12,040 nt of DNA from JBGPLJ01 sp041486385. GTDB lineage: Bacteria; Pseudomonadota; Gammaproteobacteria; Steroidobacterales; Steroidobacteraceae. The stretch spans positions 1 to 12,040 of the forward strand of contig JBGPLJ010000084.1 of assembly GCA_041486385.1 (NCBI GenBank), in the 5' to 3' direction. The notes below the pieces were generated by a model. That model had not been told where the DNA came from. It saw nothing but the letters and a program-made list of their open reading frames with translations, and did not search any database. Position 1 is the first letter of the stretch; the number at the start of each line of letters is the position of its first letter. Positions 1-6,501 of the stretch are shown here, piece by piece. The translations under genes were made by a program, and so were the position numbers.

Positions 1-886
1 ATAGGCGATCGCGTCGATCAAAGGCGAGGCCGAGCACCAGATTGAACCCCGTCGCTACAACGCGAATCTGTCCGGCGGGGGTGACCGCCCAGACTTTCGA
101 ACTGCCGGCGTCCTGAGGAAAGACGCCGAGATTGCTGACAAAGAACACGCCGCGATGAACGAGCGCCGTCGGCACGACGTGGCCTTGACTCGCCGATACG
201 TCGATGACGCGATGGATGTCTCCATCCTGCGAGATACGCACGATCTCGCCGTGATTGGGTTCGACCGCATACAATTGATCACGAACTGTGATCATGCTGT
301 ACCAGGTGCCATCGGGCTCAAAGTCCTCCGGTTCCGGATTCGCAACGCGATGCGCTCGCTGATAGGCGCCGAGGTCGGCGACTACGTCCCACGAGCCGTC
401 GTGATGGATGCGGATCAATGCATTGGGAATGCTCGGCACTCCGTGCGAACAACCCGCGCCGGCCAGGATGGCGTACAGGCGGTGCCCGACGAACGCAATA
501 TCGGCCACGCCACTCACGAGGCTACCGAGATTCGCGCTCGTCTGACTCGACGGCAAGCCGTCGACCACCGTCGTGCGATTGCCGTGGCGATCGAATTTCG
601 AAATGCGCGAGCCCGTTGTGCTGCCGAGGTACGGGCCGACCGGCGGCGGCACCACGCAATCCGGATCGTCAGGCGGCAGTTCGGTACCGCCGAGGCCGGC
701 CTCCGCGACATATAGATCGCCATCGGGTCCGAATTTCAGTCCACGCGGATTGTTCAAACCGGATGCAAAGGTGGACACTTCCACTCTCGGCTGTCTTTCA
801 TCGTGGCCGTTGCCTGCGACAGCCGCGGCGGAAACCATAAAGATAATCGTCGCGCCAATCCATGCGCCTATCCTTGAGTACTTCAT
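1..886 (-). CDS. ScyD/ScyE-family exported beta-propeller protein, C-terminus cut by window edge
   Basis: The frame is open from an ATG at 886 down to the left edge, giving 295 residues with no stop, so the 3' end is missing. A strong Shine-Dalgarno GGAGGT (896-901) lies 9 nt before the ATG and fixes the start. Residues 1-24 form a signal peptide with a hydrophobic core and AVA before the predicted cut, so the product is exported. Residues 35-64 read VEVSTFASGLNNPRGLKFGP and then DGDLYVAEAG, the hallmark opening of the ScyD/ScyE family. NHL/SMP-30-like strands follow, for example VSGVADIAFVGHRLYAI, SMITVRDQLYAVEPNHGEIV and a repeat near VWAVTPAGQIRVVATGF. The family is named after cyanobacterial scytonemin-cluster genes but is widespread, and its biochemical role is unknown. 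The gene lies downstream of and codirectional with the lipoprotein gene, 271 nt away, and so probably has its own promoter. Confidence 0.85.
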   Translation of the reverse strand, partial: MKYSRIGAWIGATIIFMVSAAAVAGNGHDERQPRVEVSTFASGLNNPRGLKFGPDGDLYVAEAGLGGTELPPDDPDCVVPPPVGPYLGSTTGSRISKFDRHGNRTTVVDGLPSSQTSANLGSLVSGVADIAFVGHRLYAILAGAGCSHGVPSIPNALIRIHHDGSWDVVADLGAYQRAHRVANPEPEDFEPDGTWYSMITVRDQLYAVEPNHGEIVRISQDGDIHRVIDVSASQGHVVPTALVHRGVFFVSNLGVFPQDAGSSKVWAVTPAGQIRVVATGFNLVLGLAFDRRDRL

Positions 887-899
887 GATGCTTCGACCT

Positions 900-950
900 C
901 CAGTCATTGTTACTGGACTTGCCTGGGAGCAGCGTCATGCTGGCTCCAGG
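900..950 (-). other. possible leader hairpins before the ScyD-like gene
   Basis: Two inverted repeats sit in the leader of the ScyD-like gene. CCAGT (900-904) pairs with ACTGG (912-916), and one arm touches the Shine-Dalgarno sequence at 896-901. A longer imperfect pair lies at 922-933 and 939-950 (CCTGG...CCAGG ends). They could affect ribosome access, but the short arms make chance a real alternative. Confidence 0.2.
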
Positions 951-1079
951 GGAGTGTTCGAGCGCGGGATTATTCCACGCTCAGAGGCGTTCAACCACAC
1001 CGGTTGACTAAAGAGTGCTCAAGTCTCGGCAGGTGGTGCCTCATGGTCTGATGCGGCGCATTCGACTGCCGAACGGCGC

Positions 1080-1128
1080 ATATATATAGAGTGCAGATTT
1101 CGTTAGGTTTTCGTTCAGCTTGCTGAAC
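1080..1128 (-). promoter_or_regulatory. candidate promoter/operator cluster for the ScyD-like gene
   Basis: The 271-nt gap at 887-1157 has no plausible gene. It does hold an AT island, ATATATATA (1080-1088), that could serve as a -10 region for minus-strand transcription. Just upstream of it (higher coordinates) are two direct copies of TTTCGTT (1098-1104 and 1109-1115), 11 bp apart, about one helical turn. A perfect inverted repeat GTTCAGC-TT-GCTGAAC (1113-1128) overlaps the second copy. No U-tract follows the inverted repeat on either strand, so an operator is more likely than an intrinsic terminator. No convincing -35 hexamer is visible. Confidence 0.3.
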
Positions 1129-1157
1129 TCCAAGCACGCTCAATTATGTCGCTGTGA

Positions 1158-2951
1158 TCAGGGCTTAACAAACGGACCAGTGATCAGCAGAACCCGCCCG
1201 TCGGCCGTCGGGATCGCAAGCCCGTCCGCTCCCCACCGGACGATTCGTGTTGGCCGGTTGGGCGGAAAGCCGACGCCGAACAGGGGCAGCTCTGCGATGG
1301 CAGTGTAGGTGCTCAAATCGTACGAGCGTAAGAAAGAGCCGTTGGCTCCGGACATCACGAAGAAAATGCGATTGAGATTCGAGTCGGGCAGTGCGCCAAA
1401 TGAACCTTCGCCGCCCGCTATTAGGTAGGCACCGAGCTCGCTCCTGGAGGCTGCATCGATGGCCAACCCGATGTCCGTGTACAAGACCCCCGCATCGAAA
1501 TGTATTCGCCCGTTGAAGACCCGCGAGAGGTTGTCTGACGCAACCAGCTTCACACCGGTGCCGTCTACGCCCATCGTCGTCAAGGTGCCAATCGAAAAAG
1601 TGGAAAAGCCAACGCCGTAGAGGGTGTCCGACGTCGCGCCCCATTGAATCGAGCTCATCGGCACGTCGGTTCGATGCAATGCGTTGGCTCTGGGAGTCGC
1701 GTCATCAAACAGCGTCACGTCATAGCCGTCTGAATAGCCGGCAGTGGCGCTGCGCGCTACAGCCACAGTGTTTGGCTGCCCTGGCAATACCTCAATCTCG
1801 CCGGCAAACAATGGACCCGACGGGTTGCTTCCCATCGGCAACGTGATGTCTTTCGCCAGACTCGGCAGCTTCAGTCGCTGGATCGTGTTCGACCCCTGCA
1901 ATCCGACATACAGGAACTGACCGTCGCCGGAGATCGCCTCGAAGGTCGGATCGGTGCCCGCAAGGCCCGACAGTCCGAGTGCACCCGACACCGGATCCAG
2001 CGCGACCACCGAATTGGGGTGGGTGGGCGCGCTGCTTGGACTCGACAGATAAATGTTGCCGCTGACGTCATCCCATGCGATGTCGTAGGCGGGCGCGGTC
2101 ACTACCCGGATGGTGTAGCCGTTCGTTCCCGTCACTGTGGAACTGACCGTGTAGTGCGTCGTGATGATTATGGGCGAGCCAGCCAAGCCCACGGGGCAGG
2201 AATTGGCAGGGCAAAGCGAGATTGTGATGGTGTCGTCGTGAGTGCCGGGGGCCAGCCGGCCTGGCGCGTCGAACGCGATCTGTACCTGGAATCCACCGCT
2301 GCCGGTCAGCGATGTTCCCGCATAAGCGACTCCATCGGTCGTGTAGTCCGTCGTTGTATTCACGGACGACGGCTGGATGCCCTGGATAATGAGGTCGACC
2401 GCGGCGGATGGCGCCGTGGGATCAAACAGGACGGCCTGCACATTGACGACGTTGGTCGACGCGCTGACGGTAGCCGGCGGTGGCTTAGTTCCCGTCACGG
2501 TGTATTTGACGGCGACCGAATGTTGCGTTTCGCTGCGAACCGCGTTGCAGGTGCTGTCGGTGCAGATTCCGACCTGCACCGTGTCGTCATAGACACCCGG
2601 CCCCAGGATGCTGGGATCCTTGAAAGTGATTACGACTGTGCCGTCGGTCTGGGTCGTGGGCTGCAGATCGATACTCGCGATTCCGTTCTGAGTGAACTGC
2701 CCGCCAATGTAAACACCGGCCGTCGGCGGATTGCTGACGGTGATGTTGAAGTTCGCCGTCGGAGTCGTGCTGGTCCCCGCATCCGCCGACGTCGCTAGAG
2801 AGGTCGTCGATACGGTGAGTCCCGGCGACTGTGTGCCGACAATCCCGCCGCCATTCGTGCCGCCACCACCACCACCACCTCCACCGCAGCCCGCAACCAG
2901 CAAGGCGAAGGCTGACGCCAGCACGATGGAGCACTGAGATACGGTGCGCAT
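1158..2951 (-). CDS. lipoprotein with two Ig-like repeats and a C-terminal beta-propeller-like domain
   Basis: This encodes 597 residues. The ATG at 2951 has AGGA (2957-2960) 5 nt upstream and opens a lipoprotein signal peptide with lipobox LVAGC, so Cys22 is the lipidation site and the mature protein is membrane-anchored. Nine glycines (23-31) and a GT-rich linker follow. Two related domains span about 45-153 and 155-270. Each has a (G/A)PGxxDDTxxxxxC motif, then a second Cys four residues on (C130/C135 and C247/C252), and ends in a HxxxxxxYTV-type strand. From about 280 to 597 the protein looks like a YVTN/WD40-type propeller, with repeated strands such as NSVVALDPVSGAL, GDGQFLYVGLQGSNTIQRL and GRVLLITG. 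No catalytic motif is visible. A role in surface binding or envelope structure is only inference. It shares a divergent promoter region with the oxidoreductase gene. Confidence 0.8.
   Translation of the reverse strand: MRTVSQCSIVLASAFALLVAGCGGGGGGGGGTNGGGIVGTQSPGLTVSTTSLATSADAGTSTTPTANFNITVSNPPTAGVYIGGQFTQNGIASIDLQPTTQTDGTVVITFKDPSILGPGVYDDTVQVGICTDSTCNAVRSETQHSVAVKYTVTGTKPPPATVSASTNVVNVQAVLFDPTAPSAAVDLIIQGIQPSSVNTTTDYTTDGVAYAGTSLTGSGGFQVQIAFDAPGRLAPGTHDDTITISLCPANSCPVGLAGSPIIITTHYTVSSTVTGTNGYTIRVVTAPAYDIAWDDVSGNIYLSSPSSAPTHPNSVVALDPVSGALGLSGLAGTDPTFEAISGDGQFLYVGLQGSNTIQRLKLPSLAKDITLPMGSNPSGPLFAGEIEVLPGQPNTVAVARSATAGYSDGYDVTLFDDATPRANALHRTDVPMSSIQWGATSDTLYGVGFSTFSIGTLTTMGVDGTGVKLVASDNLSRVFNGRIHFDAGVLYTDIGLAIDAASRSELGAYLIAGGEGSFGALPDSNLNRIFFVMSGANGSFLRSYDLSTYTAIAELPLFGVGFPPNRPTRIVRWGADGLAIPTADGRVLLITGPFVKP
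2859..2885 (-). repeat. trinucleotide tract encoding nine glycines after the lipidated Cys
   Basis: Nine consecutive Gly codons encode residues 23-31 of the lipoprotein, five of them identical GGT codons (2865-2879). Slippage here would change the glycine count in frame, altering the length of the flexible tether without disrupting the protein. Confidence 0.7.
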
Positions 2952-2969
2952 AGGCTTCCTGTCCTAGCG

Positions 2970-2986
2970 TCGGGATTATGTCCCGA
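2970..2986. promoter_or_regulatory. inverted repeat in the lipoprotein gene leader
   Basis: TCGGGA-TTATG-TCCCGA is a perfect 6-bp inverted repeat 18 nt upstream of the lipoprotein ATG, in the shared divergent region. On the minus strand its loop contributes CATAAT, which resembles a -10 hexamer. The element could be an operator overlapping the promoter, or a hairpin in the mRNA leader. Confidence 0.35.
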
Positions 2987-3018
2987 TGCCCTATTGTTCT
3001 AATTTTCGGCTCATTTGA

Positions 3019-3054
3019 GGCTATCGCATCCCACTGCGATCCGCCACGATAGCC
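3019..3054 (+). promoter_or_regulatory. two overlapping, mutually exclusive inverted repeats before the LLM oxidoreductase
   Basis: GGCTATCG (3019-3026) is perfectly complementary to CGATAGCC (3047-3054), with a 20-nt loop. Part of its left arm also belongs to a second perfect pair, ATCGCA (3023-3028) with TGCGAT (3035-3040), which has a 6-nt loop. The two stems cannot form together. The right outer arm ends 10 nt before the ATG at 3065, where a Shine-Dalgarno would lie, and none is obvious. This could be a switchable leader or a regulator-binding site. Confidence 0.4.
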
Positions 3055-3064
3055 GCCAATCGTC

Positions 3065-4099
3065 ATGAAACTCTCCGTCATCGACCAATCCCCCGTGTCC
3101 ACGGGCATGACTGCGGGCCAGGCGCTCGCCAACACCATCGAGCTCGCGCGCCTCGCGGATCGCCTGGGCTACGAGCGCTACTGGATCGCGGAGCATCACG
3201 ACATTCCGACGCTCGCGAGTCCTGCGCCCGAAGTCTTGATCGCGCGGCTGACCGGTGAAACCAAACGCATCCGGCTCGGATCCGGCGGCATCATGCTGCC
3301 GCACTACAGTTCCTACAAAGTGGCGGAAGTCTTCCGCATGCTGCATGCACTGGCGCCGGGTCGCATCGATCTGGGCGTAGGCCGCGCGCCGGGCGGGGGA
3401 CCGCTGGCAGCATTTGCCTTGCGCCGCGAACGCAACGAAGGACGGCTCCCGGATGACTTCGGAGACCAACTGGTCGAGGTGCTCGCGTTTCTCAACCGCG
3501 AATTCGGCGAGAAGCATCCCTTCAGCCGCTTGACCGTCACGCCGGAGATGCCGGGCGCTCCACAAGTGTGGTTGCTTGGATCGAGCCCGTGGAGTTCAGC
3601 GGCGGCGGCAGAGATCGGCCTGCCGTACGCGTTCGCGCACTTTATTACGCCGGAGCCTGCGGCAGCGGCCATTGCCCAGTACTACGAGCGCTTCAAGCCC
3701 TCGCGTTATCTCGCCGCGCCACGCGCCGTCGCCGCAATCGGCGTGATCTGCGCCGAGTCGGATGAAGAAGCGCAGCGCTTGAGTGCGAGCGTGCGCCTCG
3801 TGAGACGCCGCATCCGCAGCGGTGAACGAGGTCTCGTGCCCTCGGTGGAGGAGGCCATGCGTGAACTCGGACCGGACGAGCCGTGGACTCCATCTGCGGG
3901 CAGCGACTGGCCGCCGTTCTTCGCAGGATCGCTCGACACGCTGAAGAAACAGCTCACGGCTCTTGCGGCCGCGTGGCGTCTCGAAGAATTGATGATCGTG
4001 ACGATCGTGCATGAGCACGCGGCAAGGCTGCGATCGTATGAGTTGCTGGCGCAGGCGTTCGGGCTGAACGCGGCGCAGCCGGCGGAACGAACTCCCTAG
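3065..4099 (+). CDS. LLM-class flavin-dependent oxidoreductase, MsnO8/YhbW-like
   Basis: This is a full-length 344-residue bacterial luciferase-like monooxygenase, expected to use FMNH2 (from a partner flavin reductase) and O2 on an unknown substrate in the cytoplasm. Family features run in order: LSVIDQSP at the N-terminus (4-10), RYWIAEHH (38-45), the strand and loop LGSGGIMLPHYS (71-82), PGRIDLGVGRAPGG (98-111), the WLLGSS motif and the GLPYAFAHF segment. These match E. coli YhbW and the MsnO8 subfamily very well, so the ATG at 3065 is the natural start despite no clear Shine-Dalgarno. It stands alone on its strand. Its promoter region is shared with the divergent lipoprotein gene and carries nested inverted repeats. 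Its stop overlaps that of the convergent PPK2 gene. Confidence 0.92.
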   Translation: MKLSVIDQSPVSTGMTAGQALANTIELARLADRLGYERYWIAEHHDIPTLASPAPEVLIARLTGETKRIRLGSGGIMLPHYSSYKVAEVFRMLHALAPGRIDLGVGRAPGGGPLAAFALRRERNEGRLPDDFGDQLVEVLAFLNREFGEKHPFSRLTVTPEMPGAPQVWLLGSSPWSSAAAAEIGLPYAFAHFITPEPAAAAIAQYYERFKPSRYLAAPRAVAAIGVICAESDEEAQRLSASVRLVRRRIRSGERGLVPSVEEAMRELGPDEPWTPSAGSDWPPFFAGSLDTLKKQLTALAAAWRLEELMIVTIVHEHAARLRSYELLAQAFGLNAAQPAERTP

Positions 4100-4980
4100 C
4101 CGCGGCTGCCTTCGGCGAGCAGCCGGCGCCGGCTCTGTTGCAGCTCGCGCTCGCGGCGCGCGTCGGTTTTCGGATAGGCGAGACCGAGTTCGCTCAGCGT
4201 GTCCAGGATAATTGTGGATACGATGAGCTGAGCGTTCTGCTTGTCATCCGCGGGCACGATGTGCCACGGCGCCTGCTTGGTGCTGGTCGCGCTCAAGCAG
4301 GCTTCATACGCCTTCATGTATTTCTTCCAGAAGCTGCGCTCGGTGACATCGGCCGCGCTGAATTTCCAGTTCTTGTCGGGATCGTCGATGCGTTCGAGGA
4401 AGCGCTTGCGCTGCTCTTCCTTCGACAGGTGCAGGAAGAACTTGATGACGCAGGTGCCGTTGCGGCACAGATGATGTTCCATCTCGACGATCGAGCGATA
4501 GCGCGCGCGCCAGAACTCTTCGTCATCCCTCGGGCGCTCGGGCAGGCGCTGAGCCTCGAGAATCTCCGGATGCACGCGGACCACCAGGACTTCTTCGTAA
4601 TACGAGCGATTGAAAATGCCGATGCGCCCGCGTTCCGGCAGACACAGATTCGTGCGCCACAGGAAATCGTGATCGAGATCCTCGGCGCTCGGGTGCTTGA
4701 AGCTGAAGACCTGGCAGCCCTGCGGATTCACGCCCGACATCACGTGCTTGATGGTGCTGTCCTTGCCGGCGGCATCCATCGCCTGAAAGATGAGGAGCAG
4801 GGCGTGCGTGTCGGAGGCGTAGAGCTTGCCCTGCGCGCGGCTCAGGTCGCGCGTCGAATTGCGCAGCAAGGTTTCATAGTGCTGCTTCGACGTGTACACG
4901 GGCTTGGTACGCGTCTTCAGGTCGCCGAGGTCGACCTTCTCGCCGGGGCGCACGCGAAACTGTTTCGGGCGAATCTTCAT
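4096..4980 (-). CDS. ppk2: PPK2-family polyphosphate kinase, class III-like
   Basis: This 294-residue cytoplasmic enzyme transfers phosphate between polyphosphate and nucleotides. Walker A is seen in FQAMDAAGKDS (65-75; G72, K73, D74). The Walker B region is GRIGIFNRSYYEEVLVVRVHPE-like at 118-139, and its FNRSxYExVLVxRVHP pattern is typical of class III PPK2s, which can phosphorylate both AMP and ADP. The helical lid covers about 184-210 (FLHLSKEEQRKRFLERIDDP then NWKFS). A basic tail (274-288) completes the usual length. The ATG follows the GST stop by only 6 nt and has little Shine-Dalgarno of its own, suggesting coupled translation as the last gene of the crcB operon. The stop TAG shares a CTAG with the stop of the convergent oxidoreductase gene. 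The class assignment is from motif resemblance only. Confidence 0.9.
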   Translation of the reverse strand: MKIRPKQFRVRPGEKVDLGDLKTRTKPVYTSKQHYETLLRNSTRDLSRAQGKLYASDTHALLLIFQAMDAAGKDSTIKHVMSGVNPQGCQVFSFKHPSAEDLDHDFLWRTNLCLPERGRIGIFNRSYYEEVLVVRVHPEILEAQRLPERPRDDEEFWRARYRSIVEMEHHLCRNGTCVIKFFLHLSKEEQRKRFLERIDDPDKNWKFSAADVTERSFWKKYMKAYEACLSATSTKQAPWHIVPADDKQNAQLIVSTIILDTLSELGLAYPKTDARRERELQQSRRRLLAEGSRG

Positions 4981-4986
4981 GGGCGT

Positions 4987-5697
4987 TCAGGTCTTGCCGG
5001 TGGGTTGCTTGAAGTCTTCGTCGCGCAGATTGAAAAGCTGTTTCTTGTCGGCGTCCGACATCGGCTGGGCGAAACTCGTCCACTCCTTGCCGACGGCGGC
5101 GCCGCGTTCGACCGCGGGTCGTTGGCCAACTTTCTCGAACCAGCGCTTCACGTTTGGCAGGGTGTTGAGGTCCTGACCCTGCCAGTCGTGGCGCACGACC
5201 CAGGGCCACGCCGCAATATCGGCGATGGAATATTCGCCGGCCAGGTATTCGGTCCGGCCCAGCTGCTTGTCCATCACTTTGTAGAGCCGCGTGACCTCGG
5301 TGTGAAAGCGGTGCATCGCGTACTCGATCTTCTGCGGCGCATAGCGCAGAAAGTGATGCGCCTGGCCCGCCATCGGTCCCAGGCCGCCGACCTGCCAGTA
5401 GACCCACTCGAGCACGCGGTACTTGCCGTGCAGATCGGTGGGCATGAGCTTGCCGGACTTCTCCGCGAGGTACTCCAGGATCGCGCCCGACTCGAAGATC
5501 GTGATCGGGCCACCCGCGGCATCGTGATCGACGATCGTCGGCATCTTGCCGTTCGGGTTGAGCCGCTCATATTCCGGCGTCGCCTGATCGCCCTTGTTGA
5601 TATTGACCGGTATCGTTTTGTAGGCGAAGCCGATCTCCTCGAGCATAATCGTGATCTTCTTGCCGTTGCCCGTGGGCCAGAAATAGACGTCTATCAA
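4987..5697 (-). CDS. yfcG: glutathione S-transferase, Nu class (YfcG/YghU-like)
   Basis: This 236-residue cytoplasmic protein is closely similar to E. coli YfcG, a Nu-class enzyme with glutathione-dependent disulfide reductase activity. The thioredoxin-like N-domain (1-85) has PTGNG with Thr9 and Asn11, the residues used by this class in place of a catalytic Tyr/Ser/Cys. It also has the cis-Pro segment NPNGKMPTIVDH and FESGAILEYLAEKSG. The helical C-domain has WVYWQVGGLGPMAGQAHHF and YSIADIAAWPWV. The start codon is TTG (5697), with GGGAG 8 nt upstream. Its TTGA overlaps the DUF190 stop (5694-5696), indicating coupled translation. The TTG start is supported because the first residues MIDVYFWPT match the family exactly and no ATG or GTG is near. 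The C-terminal tail (about 200-236) is less conserved. Confidence 0.92.
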   Translation of the reverse strand: MIDVYFWPTGNGKKITIMLEEIGFAYKTIPVNINKGDQATPEYERLNPNGKMPTIVDHDAAGGPITIFESGAILEYLAEKSGKLMPTDLHGKYRVLEWVYWQVGGLGPMAGQAHHFLRYAPQKIEYAMHRFHTEVTRLYKVMDKQLGRTEYLAGEYSIADIAAWPWVVRHDWQGQDLNTLPNVKRWFEKVGQRPAVERGAAVGKEWTSFAQPMSDADKKQLFNLRDEDFKQPTGKT

Positions 5698-6047
5698 GAT
5701 GGGTCTCCCTTGGGAATGGGTTTCCTGGCGCGCTTGCCGATGACACCAAACTCGGCCGGTATCTTCGCGTACACGAGATTCAGATCTTCGGCGCGCAGAC
5801 TATCGAGCAGCCGGTCGGACATCTCGTCGGTGACGACAAATTCGACTTCGATGGTGAGGTCTCCCGCGAGCTCGAAGAAGTGCTGCTCGTGCAGTACGCC
5901 GTGATGGCCAAAGCCTGCGACCGCGCGAAACGCCGTGCCGCCGTGAACGCCAAGCGCCTTCGCATGTTCAAGCAGCCACTCGTACAGCAAACGGTGACGG
6001 TGCTTCACGTTCTCGTGCATGTAGAAACGCAGATACGTGCCATTCAT
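5694..6047 (-). CDS. DUF190-domain protein, CrcB-associated, possibly PII-like
   Basis: This encodes 117 residues starting MNGTYLRFYM. The ATG at 6047 is chosen because GGGAGG (6056-6061) sits 8 nt upstream; a GTG at 6071 would only add eight poorly conserved residues. The sequence matches DUF190: an N-terminal strand, helix HRLLYEWLLEHAKALGVHGG, the motif TAFRAVAGFGHHG, strand DLTIEVEFVVTDEMSDRLL and a C-terminal strand NLVYAKIPAEF. The family has a ferredoxin-like fold resembling PII signalling proteins and is often encoded beside crcB; its function is not established. Here it lies 45 nt after crcB and overlaps the GST gene by 4 nt. A regulatory or sensor role in fluoride handling is inference from gene context. 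Confidence 0.85.
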   Translation of the reverse strand: MNGTYLRFYMHENVKHRHRLLYEWLLEHAKALGVHGGTAFRAVAGFGHHGVLHEQHFFELAGDLTIEVEFVVTDEMSDRLLDSLRAEDLNLVYAKIPAEFGVIGKRARKPIPKGDPS

Positions 6048-6055
6048 CGACTTAG

Positions 6056-6061
6056 CCTCCC
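6056..6061 (-). promoter_or_regulatory. ribosome binding site that decides the DUF190 start
   Basis: On the minus strand GGGAGG is placed 8 nt before the ATG at 6047. It lies downstream of the alternative GTG at 6071, so it can only serve the ATG. Confidence 0.75.
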
Positions 6062-6092
6062 GTGTCGTCACGATCGCAGCGCCGGCGCTCGC

Positions 6093-6476
6093 TCACCTGC
6101 CAAGTATCGCTCTGGCAAGGAGCACACCGATGCCTGTCAGCAGCAAAGAGCCGCCCAGGTGCGCTGCCGCGGCGCCAGCCGCCCACGCGTACTGCGCCCG
6201 CATCAGCAGGTTCATGGTCTCGGCGGAGAATGTCGAGAACGTCGTGAGTGCTCCGAGAAACCCGGTGGTCACGCAAAGGCGTGTCACCGCCGACAGCCCG
6301 AGCGGATCGGCGACCGTCATGAAAACGCCAATGATGAAGCCGCCGACGAGATTCGCCGTCAGCGTTCCGAGGGGCAGGGTCGGGAAGACTGGATTGAGCA
6401 GCAGGCCAAGTGCCCAGCGAGCCCAGGCTCCGAGGACGGCTCCGACGCCGATAGCAAGCAGGCTGATCCAGGGCAT
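6093..6476 (-). CDS. crcB: fluoride channel CrcB/Fluc
   Basis: This 127-residue inner-membrane protein with four predicted membrane helices forms a dual-topology dimeric fluoride channel that keeps cytoplasmic fluoride low. The family motifs are complete. GVGAVLGAWARW (10-21) has the conserved Arg20. GTLTANLVGGFIIG (37-50) has the pore Asn42. GFLGALTTFSTF (72-83) carries the break-helix and the two pore phenylalanines, Phe80 and Phe83. The length is typical of a single Fluc subunit, and with one copy it would act as a homodimer. The start is the ATG at 6476; only a weak GAG lies upstream. It heads the tightly packed crcB-DUF190-GST-PPK2 block, 80 nt after the exporter gene. The gap contains a riboswitch-like sequence and a hairpin that may control it. 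Confidence 0.95.
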   Translation of the reverse strand: MPWISLLAIGVGAVLGAWARWALGLLLNPVFPTLPLGTLTANLVGGFIIGVFMTVADPLGLSAVTRLCVTTGFLGALTTFSTFSAETMNLLMRAQYAWAAGAAAAHLGGSLLLTGIGVLLARAILGR

Positions 6477-6501
6477 TAGAGACTCGTTCTGCGCGCGACA
6501 T

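Noticed and set aside
155..715. 186-codon open frame on the plus strand at the left edge
   Set aside because: It is antisense to the ScyD/ScyE-like gene, which has a signal peptide, a strong ribosome site and a clear family motif.
1113..1128. Intrinsic terminator for the lipoprotein gene
   Set aside because: The perfect inverted repeat is 30 nt after the stop but has no U-tract in the minus direction, and its stem is not strongly GC-rich.
2019..2798. 259-codon open frame on the plus strand
   Set aside because: It is antisense to the lipoprotein gene, whose signal peptide, lipobox and duplicated domains are convincing. The product here is Arg/Asp/Gly-rich noise.
4138..5904. 588-codon open frame on the plus strand
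   Set aside because: It lies antisense across PPK2, GST and DUF190, all firmly recognised. Its translation has no family motif and is Arg/Leu/Val-rich, as expected of a GC-rich shadow frame.
6048..6071. GTG start at 6071 for the DUF190 gene
   Set aside because: It adds eight residues not typical of the family, and the good GGGAGG site lies downstream of it, serving the ATG at 6047.
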